Assembly: GCA_003694905.1 (NCBI GenBank)
Contig: RFJM01000279.1
Span: 1-13,673, forward strand
DNA length: 13,673 nt
Direction: 5' to 3'
Origin: Caldilineae bacterium
GTDB taxonomy: Bacteria; Chloroflexota; Anaerolineae; J102
A program made the position numbers and the translations under genes. The notes beneath the pieces are model-generated. The model was not told where the DNA came from. It did no database searches and worked only from the letters and a program-made list of their open reading frames with translations. Of this stretch, positions 6,942-13,032 are shown piece by piece; within the stretch, counting starts at the first letter, position 1, and each line of letters starts with the position of its first letter.

Positions 6942-6961
6942 CGGTTACCTCGACATGAGCG

Positions 6962-6978
6962 TGGGATGGAACATCCCA
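6962..6978. promoter_or_regulatory. Inverted repeat overlapping the transcription start (possible operator)
   Basis: TGGGATG (6962-6968) and CATCCCA (6972-6978) form a perfect 7-bp inverted repeat around GAA. It starts at the last base of the -10 and covers the likely +1 site, the usual place for a repressor. The alternative is a hairpin ending phosphofructokinase transcripts, but there is no U tract on either side. Confidence 0.3.
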
Positions 6979-6986
6979 GTATAACA
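6978..6986 (-). promoter_or_regulatory. Predicted extended -10 promoter of the oxidoreductase-epimerase unit
   Basis: The minus strand reads TGTTATACT (6986-6978), an extended -10 of the TGnTATAAT type with one mismatch. The -35 is weak. A start near 6971 would leave a 30-base leader, which fits a compact promoter in the 67-base gap after the phosphofructokinase stop. Confidence 0.4.
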
Positions 6987-7008
6987 ACTTTGGGCCGGGA
7001 AAACAGTA

Positions 7009-9264
7009 TCACAGCATACGAGCCAAGCCCTTCAACTCCATGTACCACGCCTCCTTTGGGCGTTCATGCGGCCAATCGATCTGCGCCAGCGCTTCTTCCA
7101 CATCCACGGCCACGACCTGTTTCCCCTGCAAACCCACACAGCAGCAACAAGGTCGCCCACCCTGTTGCTCCAGCAGATGCTCCACCGCGGCCACTGCAAA
7201 ACGTGCGGCCAGAATGCGGTCGAAAGGTGACGGCGAACCCCCTCGCTGGATATGGGCCAGGATCACCGACCGCACATCGAACAGCTCTCCCCCCTCCTCA
7301 TCCATGATACGCCTGATCGTGTTCTGGTCGTAGACCGCGGAAGCCCGCTCATTCAGGATAATCAGCGCCAGACGTCGGCCCTGCTCGAAACCTCGCCGCA
7401 GCCGGTGTACATCCTCCACCAACTGTTGCAACGTGATCCCCTCTTCGGGCAGATACACCTGCTCCGCACCGCTGGCCAGCGCCGCCATCAGCGCCAGATA
7501 GCCACAGTGATACCCCATCACCTCTACAATAAAAGCCCGGCGGTGCGAACCCGCCGTATCCTTCAACTTATCCACCGCATTCACGATATTGTTCAGCGCC
7601 GTATCCGCGCCGATAGAAAACTCCGTTGCCGGTAGATTATTGTTGATACTGGCCGGGATGACCACCATCGGGATTTCCAGCTCCGCGTATTCCTGCCGGT
7701 GTTTCTGCAGAAACGCCACATTCTGATATGCGCTCATACTGCCGATCGCCAGCAACGCCGAGACCTCATGTTCGCGGAGTACCTGTGCCACCCGTCCCAG
7801 ATGCTCCTCCTGCAAGAAGAACCGACCCGCGCCCAACTCCGATCCCCCACGCGAAGCCCAACCACTGACATCCATCCAGCCCAGCGCCGCGACCTCGTTG
7901 CGAAGCAAACCTTCGAAACCGAACTGCGCGGCCAACACCCTGTACCCCTGCTCCAACGCCACTCGGGTTGCCACCCGCAGACAGGCATTCATTCCCGGCG
8001 CGTCATATCCGGCCGTCATCACCAGCAGATTCCCCCGCTGCTGTTCGGGATTGGCCTCTGTGCGTGTAAGCAGCTCTTGCAACTTTAGCTGCTCCTTGAA
8101 ACTAAGCCCCCGCAGCTCCAGCGCCGTCTGGTGTTCCCCCTCATCCAGTCTCTCCACCACCTCGCGGCTCTTCCTTACCATCTCCTCTAGAGACGTAGCC
8201 TTCACCCTGTTATTCACGATCCCTAGCATCCGAGGCGGTTCCTCAGCTCCTACCTCCATCAGATTCATCACAGCGGCCGCGCCCAGCCGGGTGGCCAGCA
8301 CCCGATCGAACGCGCTGGGCGCGCCTCCGCGCTGCACATGACCCAACACCGTCACGCGCGTATCCACACCCAGCCTCTGCGTCAGAATCTGTTTCACCGC
8401 GTTTGCTTCCAGGGGCAGCCCGTCCGGGTGCCGCGCCCCTTCGGCCAACATGATAATCCCATGCGCGCGGCCTGCCGCGCGGCCGCGTTGCAGCGAAGCC
8501 ACCATTTCCTGGTGCCAGCGCGGGTGCAGCTCCTCCTCAGGGATCAACACCCAGTGGCCCCCTGCGGCCAGCGACCCCGCCAGCGCCAGATATCCACAAT
8601 GCCGGCCCATGACCTCCAACACAAACGTGCGCTGGTGTGCGGAAGCCGTACTCACCAACTGATCCGCCGCCGTCACGATGCGATGCAACGCCGTATCCGC
8701 ACCGATAGACATGTCGCTACCGTACGTATCATTATCGATAGAGCCGGGCAAGCCAACCACTGCCAGCGTCGGCACCGCCTCCGCGGCCAGTTCGATCTCA
8801 CCGTTCTCCGCTGCCTGCCGCAAGAGATCCGCCCACTCCTCGCTCAGAATGCGGGCACCTGTCAGACTACCGTCCCCTCCGATCACCACCAGGCCATCCA
8901 CACCCAGCCGATACAGATTCACCGCAGCCCGCAATCGTCCTTCCCTGCTCCGAAACGCCTGGCAGCGGGCCGTCCCCAAGATCGTTCCTCCCTGACGGAT
9001 AATCCCCCCTACCCGTTCCCATGTCATCTCCTCGATTGCTTCCCCGCCGTCCACGGCACCCTGCCAGCCGTTGTGGATCCCGTACACGCGCAGACCATAA
9101 TGCAGCCCCACACGCACCACCGCGCGCACGGCAGCATTCATCCCCGGCGCGTCGCCGCCGCTGGTCAGCACTGCGATGCTTGTAACCTTTGGTTTTGCCT
9201 TCGTCATTTCATAACCGCTCTGAAAGATGCCTGCATATTGCCGGCTCGTGCGCGAGTCCGTCAT
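7009..9264 (-). CDS. pfkA: Two-domain (fused, eukaryotic-type) ATP-dependent 6-phosphofructokinase
   Basis: 751 residues, twice a normal bacterial PFK (about 320), made of two homologous halves. The enzyme phosphorylates fructose 6-phosphate in glycolysis. The N-half (about 27-372) is catalytically complete: GGDAPGMN (36-43), GTILGTAR (93-100), GGDGS (129-133, Asp131 for Mg/ATP), GSIDND (174-179, Asp177 the catalytic base), MGRHCG (219-224) and LGHVQRGG (307-314). A roughly 25-residue insertion (138-168) and a linker LRGLSF (384-389) follow the eukaryotic PFK-1 pattern. The C-half (about 410-751) is degenerate: GYDAPGMN (419-426), GSMSA in place of GGDGS (508-512) and SINNN in place of TIDND, with Asn541 replacing the catalytic Asp. 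Sugar-phosphate contacts (Arg575/576, MGYHCG, Arg665, His671) remain, suggesting an effector site. I chose the start at 9264 because GGAGGT (9277-9272) lies 7 bases upstream; the open frame extends 53 codons further without support. Four consecutive Cys occur at 706-709. Confidence 0.93.
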   Translation of the reverse strand: MTDSRTSRQYAGIFQSGYEMTKAKPKVTSIAVLTSGGDAPGMNAAVRAVVRVGLHYGLRVYGIHNGWQGAVDGGEAIEEMTWERVGGIIRQGGTILGTARCQAFRSREGRLRAAVNLYRLGVDGLVVIGGDGSLTGARILSEEWADLLRQAAENGEIELAAEAVPTLAVVGLPGSIDNDTYGSDMSIGADTALHRIVTAADQLVSTASAHQRTFVLEVMGRHCGYLALAGSLAAGGHWVLIPEEELHPRWHQEMVASLQRGRAAGRAHGIIMLAEGARHPDGLPLEANAVKQILTQRLGVDTRVTVLGHVQRGGAPSAFDRVLATRLGAAAVMNLMEVGAEEPPRMLGIVNNRVKATSLEEMVRKSREVVERLDEGEHQTALELRGLSFKEQLKLQELLTRTEANPEQQRGNLLVMTAGYDAPGMNACLRVATRVALEQGYRVLAAQFGFEGLLRNEVAALGWMDVSGWASRGGSELGAGRFFLQEEHLGRVAQVLREHEVSALLAIGSMSAYQNVAFLQKHRQEYAELEIPMVVIPASINNNLPATEFSIGADTALNNIVNAVDKLKDTAGSHRRAFIVEVMGYHCGYLALMAALASGAEQVYLPEEGITLQQLVEDVHRLRRGFEQGRRLALIILNERASAVYDQNTIRRIMDEEGGELFDVRSVILAHIQRGGSPSPFDRILAARFAVAAVEHLLEQQGGRPCCCCVGLQGKQVVAVDVEEALAQIDWPHERPKEAWYMELKGLARML

Positions 9265-9291
9265 AAGACGAACCTCCAAAACATTGCGAGC

Positions 9292-9320
9292 ATTGTACTG
9301 CAACCGATCGGCCCAGGCAA
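9292..9320 (-). promoter_or_regulatory. Predicted promoter of the phosphofructokinase gene
   Basis: On the minus strand TTGCCT (9320-9315) and TACAAT (9297-9292) are 17 bases apart. Transcription would start near 9285, giving a short leader of about 20 bases that contains the Shine-Dalgarno. The promoter lies between the gene and the nested palindrome at 9339-9634, which would therefore be outside the mRNA. Confidence 0.5.
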
Positions 9321-9399
9321 CCTCACCACGCCACCGGAGGCGGGTGCGTTTCCAAATAGGGGCAGCCGGTGCGCAAGGCTGGTAAGGGTCCCCCCTGCA

Positions 9400-9425
9400 A
9401 GGTGCGGGGGAGCGCCCCCGCATCT
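9400..9425. repeat. GC-rich hairpin inside the nested-palindrome element
   Basis: AGGTGCGGGGG (9400-9410) and CCCCCGCATCT (9415-9425) pair over 11 positions, one of them a G-T pair, around an AGCG tetraloop. No U tract follows on either strand, so it is not a simple terminator. Confidence 0.5.
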
Positions 9426-9486
9426 GCGGCGTCGGCCAACGTGACAGGCGGCCGGGGTTTCAGCTTCTCGGGCCGGGCTGGATGTG

Positions 9487-9508
9487 GGACAGGCTTTCCA
9501 GCCTGTCC
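9487..9508. repeat. REP-like palindrome with an ACAGGCT core
   Basis: GGACAGGCT (9487-9495) and AGCCTGTCC (9500-9508) form a perfect 9-bp stem with a TTCC loop, at the centre of the nested structure. The ACAGGCT..AGCCTGT core resembles dispersed REP-type repeats that I recall from several bacterial phyla; copy number in this genome is unknown. Confidence 0.5.
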
Positions 9509-9647
9509 GGATGCCGGCCCACGCAGCACGGCTTGGCAAGCTGAAACGATCGTTAGTTGTCTGGTCGGGTCGGGCCGCCTCTTTTTCCGGGGGGCGCTGC
9601 CCGCCAGCTGCCCCCAAATTGAAACACACCCACCGGAGGCAGATCTT

Positions 9648-9675
9648 TTGCCCAGCACCCTCTCAGTGCTATAAT
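9648..9675 (+). promoter_or_regulatory. Predicted promoter of the small HMA-like gene
   Basis: TTGCCC (9648-9653), a 16-base spacer and TATAAT (9670-9675) preceded by TGC, so the -10 is consensus and extended. Transcription would start near 9682, about 38 bases before the ATG at 9720. Confidence 0.6.
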
Positions 9676-9719
9676 TCCAACATAATCCGACATCGCATCA
9701 TTGTACAAACGAGGAAGCT

Positions 9720-9929
9720 ATGACAACGCAACCGATGCAATGGTCCACTTTTTGGGTTGATAGCACCGACCGCCCTGACTGGCTCGAGCGCGTAAAGCAG
9801 GTCTTCGACCTCCCCGGCGTGGCCAAAGTTCTGCCCGACCCCGAAAACGGCCAGGTGCGTGTTCGCTATAATCCCGAAGAGATCACCGTATTCCAGCTCA
9901 GTGCACATTTGCGGGCAGCCGGCCTCTGA
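9720..9929 (+). CDS. Small HMA-like (ferredoxin-fold) protein lacking a CxxC metal site
   Basis: 69 residues with no cysteine. The order is strand (WSTFWVDS), helix (DWLERVKQVFDL), a PGVAKVLPDP turn-strand, strand (GQVRVRYNPEEI) and helix (VFQLSAHLRAAGL). This follows the beta-alpha-beta-beta-alpha pattern of heavy-metal-associated domains, including the G-V-x-x-V after helix 1 and the VRVRYNP strand typical of them. The metal loop that should hold CxxC after strand 1 reads DSTDRPDW, so copper binding is not expected. GAGG (9711-9714) sits 5 bases before the ATG. A consensus promoter upstream and a strong terminator downstream make this a single-gene transcription unit, which supports that it is real. 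The fold call is by pattern only; a ligand or partner cannot be named. Confidence 0.75.
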   Translation: MTTQPMQWSTFWVDSTDRPDWLERVKQVFDLPGVAKVLPDPENGQVRVRYNPEEITVFQLSAHLRAAGL

Positions 9930-9953
9930 ACGGCTCCTACTTCTTGCATTCAT

Positions 9954-9986
9954 AAGACGCCGTTGCCACAACGGCGTCTTTTCTTT
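9954..9986 (+). terminator. Intrinsic terminator of the small HMA-like gene
   Basis: AAGACGCCGTTG (9954-9965) and CAACGGCGTCTT (9969-9980) form a perfect 12-bp stem with a CCA loop, followed by TTCTTTCTC. It begins 25 bases after the stop codon. Confidence 0.9.
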
Positions 9987-10211
9987 CTCGGCCTCTGCGC
10001 CAGCACGTGCTCTCACTCCACATCGTGCTCGGCCCCGGCCGTGCTTTCCACGAAGCCGCCAAGGAAACTGGCTCGTTCAGACTGACCGTGTTGGGAGCCG
10101 CGTTGTGCCACGAGAACCAATACCCCGGCCACTCCCCCGCGAAACCCGAACCAGCGCCTGGCCGTATAGTCGCATAGAAACTGGCCATCCACTGCAAAAG
10201 GAGACATCGAC

Positions 10212-10499
10212 ATGTCCGGCAAAAGACTCTACCGGTCTCGCAAAGATCGCATGATCGCAGGCGTATGCGGCGGTCTGGGCGAGTACTTCAACATCGATCC
10301 CACCCTCATCCGACTGGCCTTGCTGTTTCTGGTCATCTGGGGCGGCGGTGGCGTCCTGGTCTATCTCATCGCCTGGATCGTAATTCCCGAAGAGCCCTTG
10401 GAGGTCGAGACCATGGAGCAGGCCGACGTAACCCCGGAGCAACAGCCGCCTGCTACGTCCGCAATGGGTGGTGAAGAATCCGCTACGACCACCGAGTGA
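10212..10499 (+). CDS. PspC-domain membrane protein
   Basis: 95 residues. A PspC domain covers residues 3-60: basic N-terminus KRLYRSRKDR, the signature GVCGGLGEYFNIDPTLIRL (17-35) and a hydrophobic segment, about 36-58, with the glycine run GGGG and YLIAWIVIPEE. This is one membrane helix or a hairpin, after which comes an acidic, Pro/Thr-rich tail (60-95) with no recognisable fold. PspC-type proteins take part in envelope stress signalling in enterobacteria. Most bacterial single-domain members, like this one, have no established role, and no pspA, pspB or pspF is present here. GGAG (10200-10203) lies 8 bases before the ATG. A weak -10 (TATAGT, 10165-10170) lies upstream without a good -35. 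The gene is likely transcribed alone and ends at the shared hairpin at 10530-10571. Confidence 0.92.
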   Translation: MSGKRLYRSRKDRMIAGVCGGLGEYFNIDPTLIRLALLFLVIWGGGGVLVYLIAWIVIPEEPLEVETMEQADVTPEQQPPATSAMGGEESATTTE

Positions 10500-10529
10500 C
10501 GCCTCACCCACCCATCTCTCGCCGATACG

Positions 10530-10571
10530 CCCGGCTGAGCACCCTTGCATCCATCCCCGTGCTCAGCCGGG
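10530..10571. terminator. Hairpin between convergent genes (probable bidirectional terminator)
   Basis: CCCGGCTGAGCAC (10530-10542) and GTGCTCAGCCGGG (10559-10571) form a perfect 13-bp stem with a 16-base loop. It lies between the stops of the PspC gene (10499) and the DsbA-like gene (10581). The trailing sequence on the plus strand is ACGTTTGTGT, not a clean U tract, so termination may be inefficient or factor-assisted. Confidence 0.6.
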
Positions 10572-10580
10572 ACGTTTGTG

Positions 10581-11318
10581 TCAGGGAAGAGCCGCCAGTA
10601 TGAGCGACTCGAGAACCTGGTAGCTGGGAGGGCCGGTAAGTACCTCGCCGTTGAACACAAAACTGGGCGTGCCGCGCAGATTCAGCCGCCTCGCAGACTG
10701 GAGATTCTCCCGTACCTTGGCCGACGTGTGCCCGCCCTCCAGACACGCACGAAAGGCTGCCTCGTCCAGCCCCACCGCTGTTGCATACGAGACCAGATTG
10801 TCCGGTTTCAGCTCGCGCCAATCAGCCAACGTATCGTAGACATAGTCATGATACGGCCAGAAGCGCCCCTGTGCCGCGGCACACTGCCCTGCCTCCGCCG
10901 CGCGGGTCGAATTGGGTGTGATGACCGGAAAATCCTTCCACACGAAGCGTACCGAATCCCCGTACTTCTGCATGATCGCTTCTCTGACCCCGGCACGATG
11001 CCAGGCGCGGCAGGAAGGACAGCCGAAATCCCCATACTCCACAATGGTGATGGGAGCGTCCTCCGGGCCCAGTGCCGGGTCCGCCAGCTCGAGCGCCACC
11101 GCTTGGGCACCGGCGTCACCGCGGAAATGCAGGAACCCGACCGCGGCTACTGCGACGATCAGAACCGCCAGCAGCCCTACCGTCCCGAGTTGCTGACGTT
11201 GTCGAGCCCGCCGGCGCGTTTCACGCCGTGTCTGCCGCGATCTTTTCCCACCAGACGGCTCCGGTGTGGCCTTCGCAGCAGAGTTGCTGCGCTTCGTCTT
11301 CTTACGTGATCTGCTCAT
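10581..11318 (-). CDS. Membrane-anchored DsbA-family thiol oxidoreductase
   Basis: 245 residues from ATG 11318. An unusually long, strongly basic cytoplasmic N-terminus (residues 1-45, rich in Lys/Arg) precedes one membrane helix (about 46-64). The rest is an extracytoplasmic thioredoxin-fold domain of the BdbD/DsbA type. The active site is C-P-S-C at 100-103 in EYGDFGCPSCRAWH. The helical insert contains CAAAQGRFWPYHD (146-158), and the cis-proline loop is RGTPSF (215-220). Cys146 and Cys192 could form a second disulfide, as in Gram-positive BdbD. It probably oxidises or isomerises disulfides in exported proteins. The frame is open to 11399, but residues before MSRSRKK look non-native and no Shine-Dalgarno supports them. 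GGAGG at 11337-11333 is rather far from 11318, so the start is only fairly sure. No DsbB/VKOR partner is adjacent. A CCGCGCC/GGCGCGG hairpin (11352-11369) lies upstream of the coding start. Confidence 0.87.
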   Translation of the reverse strand: MSRSRKKTKRSNSAAKATPEPSGGKRSRQTRRETRRRARQRQQLGTVGLLAVLIVAVAAVGFLHFRGDAGAQAVALELADPALGPEDAPITIVEYGDFGCPSCRAWHRAGVREAIMQKYGDSVRFVWKDFPVITPNSTRAAEAGQCAAAQGRFWPYHDYVYDTLADWRELKPDNLVSYATAVGLDEAAFRACLEGGHTSAKVRENLQSARRLNLRGTPSFVFNGEVLTGPPSYQVLESLILAALP

Positions 11319-11452
11319 CGGTCTCGTCTCGTCCTCCATGGGGTATGATGGCCGCGCCGACAGGCGCGGGGCTATGAGCACGAGACGCGTTGATCCCATC
11401 CTCTCTTACCCTTGAGCCCTGCCTGCGGCCCAACCGCTTCCCCCGTGACAGC

Positions 11453-12121
11453 TTATGACAGCGGTGCGATGCAGGCGGGCGTGTCGTTGGCCGGGCTGTT
11501 AACCAGAGTGCTCACCGCATACGCGCGCATTGCCTCAGCCGGATAGGGCCGGAGCAGTCGCTTGAGATCAGATGCAGGGGTATTCGGGCGTAGCCAGGCG
11601 TCAAACACCTCCCCGGGGAGGATCACCGGCATGCGATTGTGCAGGGGGGCGACGAGCTCGTTGGGCGTGGTCGTAAGAATGGTACAGGACTCGATGACAC
11701 TGCCGTCATCTCCTTCCCAGTGTTCCCAAAGGCCGGCCATGGCAAACGGCCGGCCGTCCTTCATCCCGATAAAATAAGGTTGCTTGCCGCCCGCCCGCTT
11801 CTGCCACTCATAGAACCCATCGGCCGGGATCAGACAGCGACGGTAGCGGAACGCAGCCCGGTAAGCCGGTTTCTCGGCCACCGTCTCGGCCCGCGCGTTG
11901 ATCATCCGTGCGCCCATGCGGATGTCCTTCGCCCATGATGGAATCAAACCCCAGGTGAGGAAGGTAAACTCGCGCTCGCGACCCTGCGGCGAGAGGCGGA
12001 CGGCAGCCACCGGCTGCGTGGGTGCGATGTTGTAACGCGGCCTGAATGCCGGTACCTCGTCCAGTTCGAACATCTGGGCCAGGACCTCAGGTGGCGAGGC
12101 AAGCGTAAACCGGCCGCACAT
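11453..12121 (-). CDS. yedK: SOS response-associated peptidase (SRAP; YedK/HMCES family)
   Basis: 222 residues, the full length of the family. The start Met is followed at once by the catalytic Cys2 (MCGRF), which becomes N-terminal on Met removal and forms a thiazolidine link to abasic sites in single-stranded DNA. Other conserved residues are present: NIAPTQ (31-36), WGLIPSWAKD (57-66), N75-A-R-A-E79-T, the active-site Glu105 in DGFYEW and His161 in LHNRMPVIL. All elements needed for DNA-protein crosslink formation and reversal are seen, so the protein should be active in abasic-site protection. The start codon is fixed by the invariant MCGRF. The upstream pentapeptide-repeat gene ends at 12123, and the overlap string TGAGATG leaves one base between stop and start, indicating translational coupling. 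Confidence 0.95.
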   Translation of the reverse strand: MCGRFTLASPPEVLAQMFELDEVPAFRPRYNIAPTQPVAAVRLSPQGREREFTFLTWGLIPSWAKDIRMGARMINARAETVAEKPAYRAAFRYRRCLIPADGFYEWQKRAGGKQPYFIGMKDGRPFAMAGLWEHWEGDDGSVIESCTILTTTPNELVAPLHNRMPVILPGEVFDAWLRPNTPASDLKRLLRPYPAEAMRAYAVSTLVNSPANDTPACIAPLS

Positions 12122-12122
12122 C

Positions 12123-12911
12123 TCACGCCCCTATTTCCACGGCACCATGTGCCGCGGGATCGAAGTCTTCGGGCCACTTCGTCAGCTTGTCGTAGGTCGC
12201 ACCTTTGAGATTGGCCTTGTCCAGACGAGCCCCGTGCAGATCGCAGTTGGCCAGCAGTGCACCACTCAGATCTGCACCTTCGAAATTCGTTCGATAGGTC
12301 GATGCGTCCAGCAGATTCACGCCCGACAGATTGGCACCCGCAAAGTTGGCGTCGCTCAAGTCGGTGCCCATCATTTTGGCGCCTGCCAGATTCGCATGGC
12401 GCGCGTTCACCTTCTCCAGCCGGGCGTAACGCAGGTCCGCGTCGCGCAGGTCGGCATGCTGCAACTGTACTCGGGTCAGATTGGCATGCACCAGCCGGGC
12501 GCCGCGCAGGTTGGCATGGCGGGCGTCGGCACCGGTCATGTACGCGCCTTCCAGGTCCGCACCCGCCAGATTGGTTTCTTCCAGGTTGGCATGGTCTAAC
12601 CGCGCGCCCACCAGATTGGCCTGCTCCAGATTGGCCCGCAGAAACTGCGCTCGCGAGAGCGTGGCGCCTACCAGTTCGGCTTGCCGCAGATTCGCTCCCC
12701 GCAGATCCGCCTCTGCCATCATGGCATTGTAGAAAGTCGCCGAGGTCAGGTCACATTCCCAGAAGCAAGTCTCCGTCAGGTCCTGGCCGCTGAAGTCGAG
12801 ACCGGCCAACTCCAGATGACCAAGATCCAGATAGGCGAGTGGTAGTCTCTCGCCGGCTACCAGTTTAGCGCGGATTTCCTCTTTGCTCAGGTTCATTGTT
12901 TCGACTGCCAT
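12123..12911 (-). CDS. Pentapeptide-repeat protein
   Basis: 262 residues. After an N-terminal helix (NLSKEEIRAKLVAGERLP) the protein is one long run of A(D/N)LxX repeats from about residue 33 to 243, some 40 repeats. This predicts a right-handed quadrilateral beta-helix about ten turns long. Interruptions are few: a CFWECDL turn near 50 and MMGTDL near 180. The C-terminal cap, ATYDKLTKWPEDFDP, resembles the ending I recall in many bacterial pentapeptide proteins. No signal peptide, membrane segment or fused catalytic domain is seen. Members such as MfpA and Qnr mimic DNA and bind gyrase, but most have no known role, so no function is assigned. GGAGG (12920-12916) sits 4 bases before the ATG. 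The gene is co-transcribed and translationally coupled with the downstream SRAP gene. Confidence 0.93.
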   Translation of the reverse strand: MAVETMNLSKEEIRAKLVAGERLPLAYLDLGHLELAGLDFSGQDLTETCFWECDLTSATFYNAMMAEADLRGANLRQAELVGATLSRAQFLRANLEQANLVGARLDHANLEETNLAGADLEGAYMTGADARHANLRGARLVHANLTRVQLQHADLRDADLRYARLEKVNARHANLAGAKMMGTDLSDANFAGANLSGVNLLDASTYRTNFEGADLSGALLANCDLHGARLDKANLKGATYDKLTKWPEDFDPAAHGAVEIGA

Positions 12912-12981
12912 GTCTCCTCCGACATTGGACGATTTTTTTTGTGCAAGGGCATGATTCGGAGATGCGGTGATCTCGCGGTCT

Positions 12982-13015
12982 GGTCCGGCCGGTCGTCCGG
13001 CGCCCGGCCGGCACC
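12982..13015. other. GC-rich hairpin in the leader of the pentapeptide-repeat gene
   Basis: GGTCCGGCCGG (12982-12992) pairs with CCGGCCGGCACC (13004-13015), using an 8-bp CCGGCCGG core and GGT/ACC ends with one bulged base, around an 11-base loop. If transcription starts near 13026, the hairpin lies at the 5' end of the mRNA, about 70 bases upstream of the ATG. A run of 8 A on the minus strand (12940-12933) follows nearer to the Shine-Dalgarno. Confidence 0.4.
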
Positions 13016-13032
13016 GTTTTGGACCGGCGATA

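Larger units (their letters stand above)
9339..9634. mobile_element. Nested-palindrome element with 31-base imperfect terminal inverted repeats (MITE/REP-like)
   Basis: The arms 9339-9369 and 9604-9634 are inverted copies that agree at 24 of 31 positions. Inside them, concentric inverted repeats follow one another: AGGCGGCC/GGCCGCCT (9446-9453, 9573-9580), GTTTCAGCTT/AAGCTGAAAC (9457-9466, 9538-9547), GGGCCGG/CCGGCCC (9470-9476, 9514-9520) and a central GGACAGGCT/AGCCTGTCC (9487-9495, 9500-9508). A separate hairpin sits at 9400-9425. CCACCGGAGGC occurs as a direct repeat at 9331-9341 and 9630-9640, partly overlapping the arms. No transposase or other protein is encoded. The layout is that of a non-autonomous, degraded mobile element. 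The spacer around it (9265-9719) otherwise holds only the two flanking promoters. Confidence 0.55.

Noticed and set aside
8338..9444. Long plus-strand open frame of 368 codons opposite the phosphofructokinase gene
   Set aside because: Exact antisense shadow of a strongly conserved gene; the translation is His/Arg/Pro-rich with no domain.
9987..10199. A possible gene or decayed gene in the spacer before the PspC gene (minus-strand frame of 86 codons)
   Set aside because: The frame reads through the terminator of the small HMA-like gene, has no ribosome site and matches no family I recognise. The spacer is taken as non-coding.
12123..12911. Tandem DNA repeats or a CRISPR-like array in the region with recurring 15-base similarity
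   Set aside because: The similarity is the codon pattern of pentapeptide repeats (A-D/N-L-x-x) in an intact gene; there are no conserved repeats with unique spacers.
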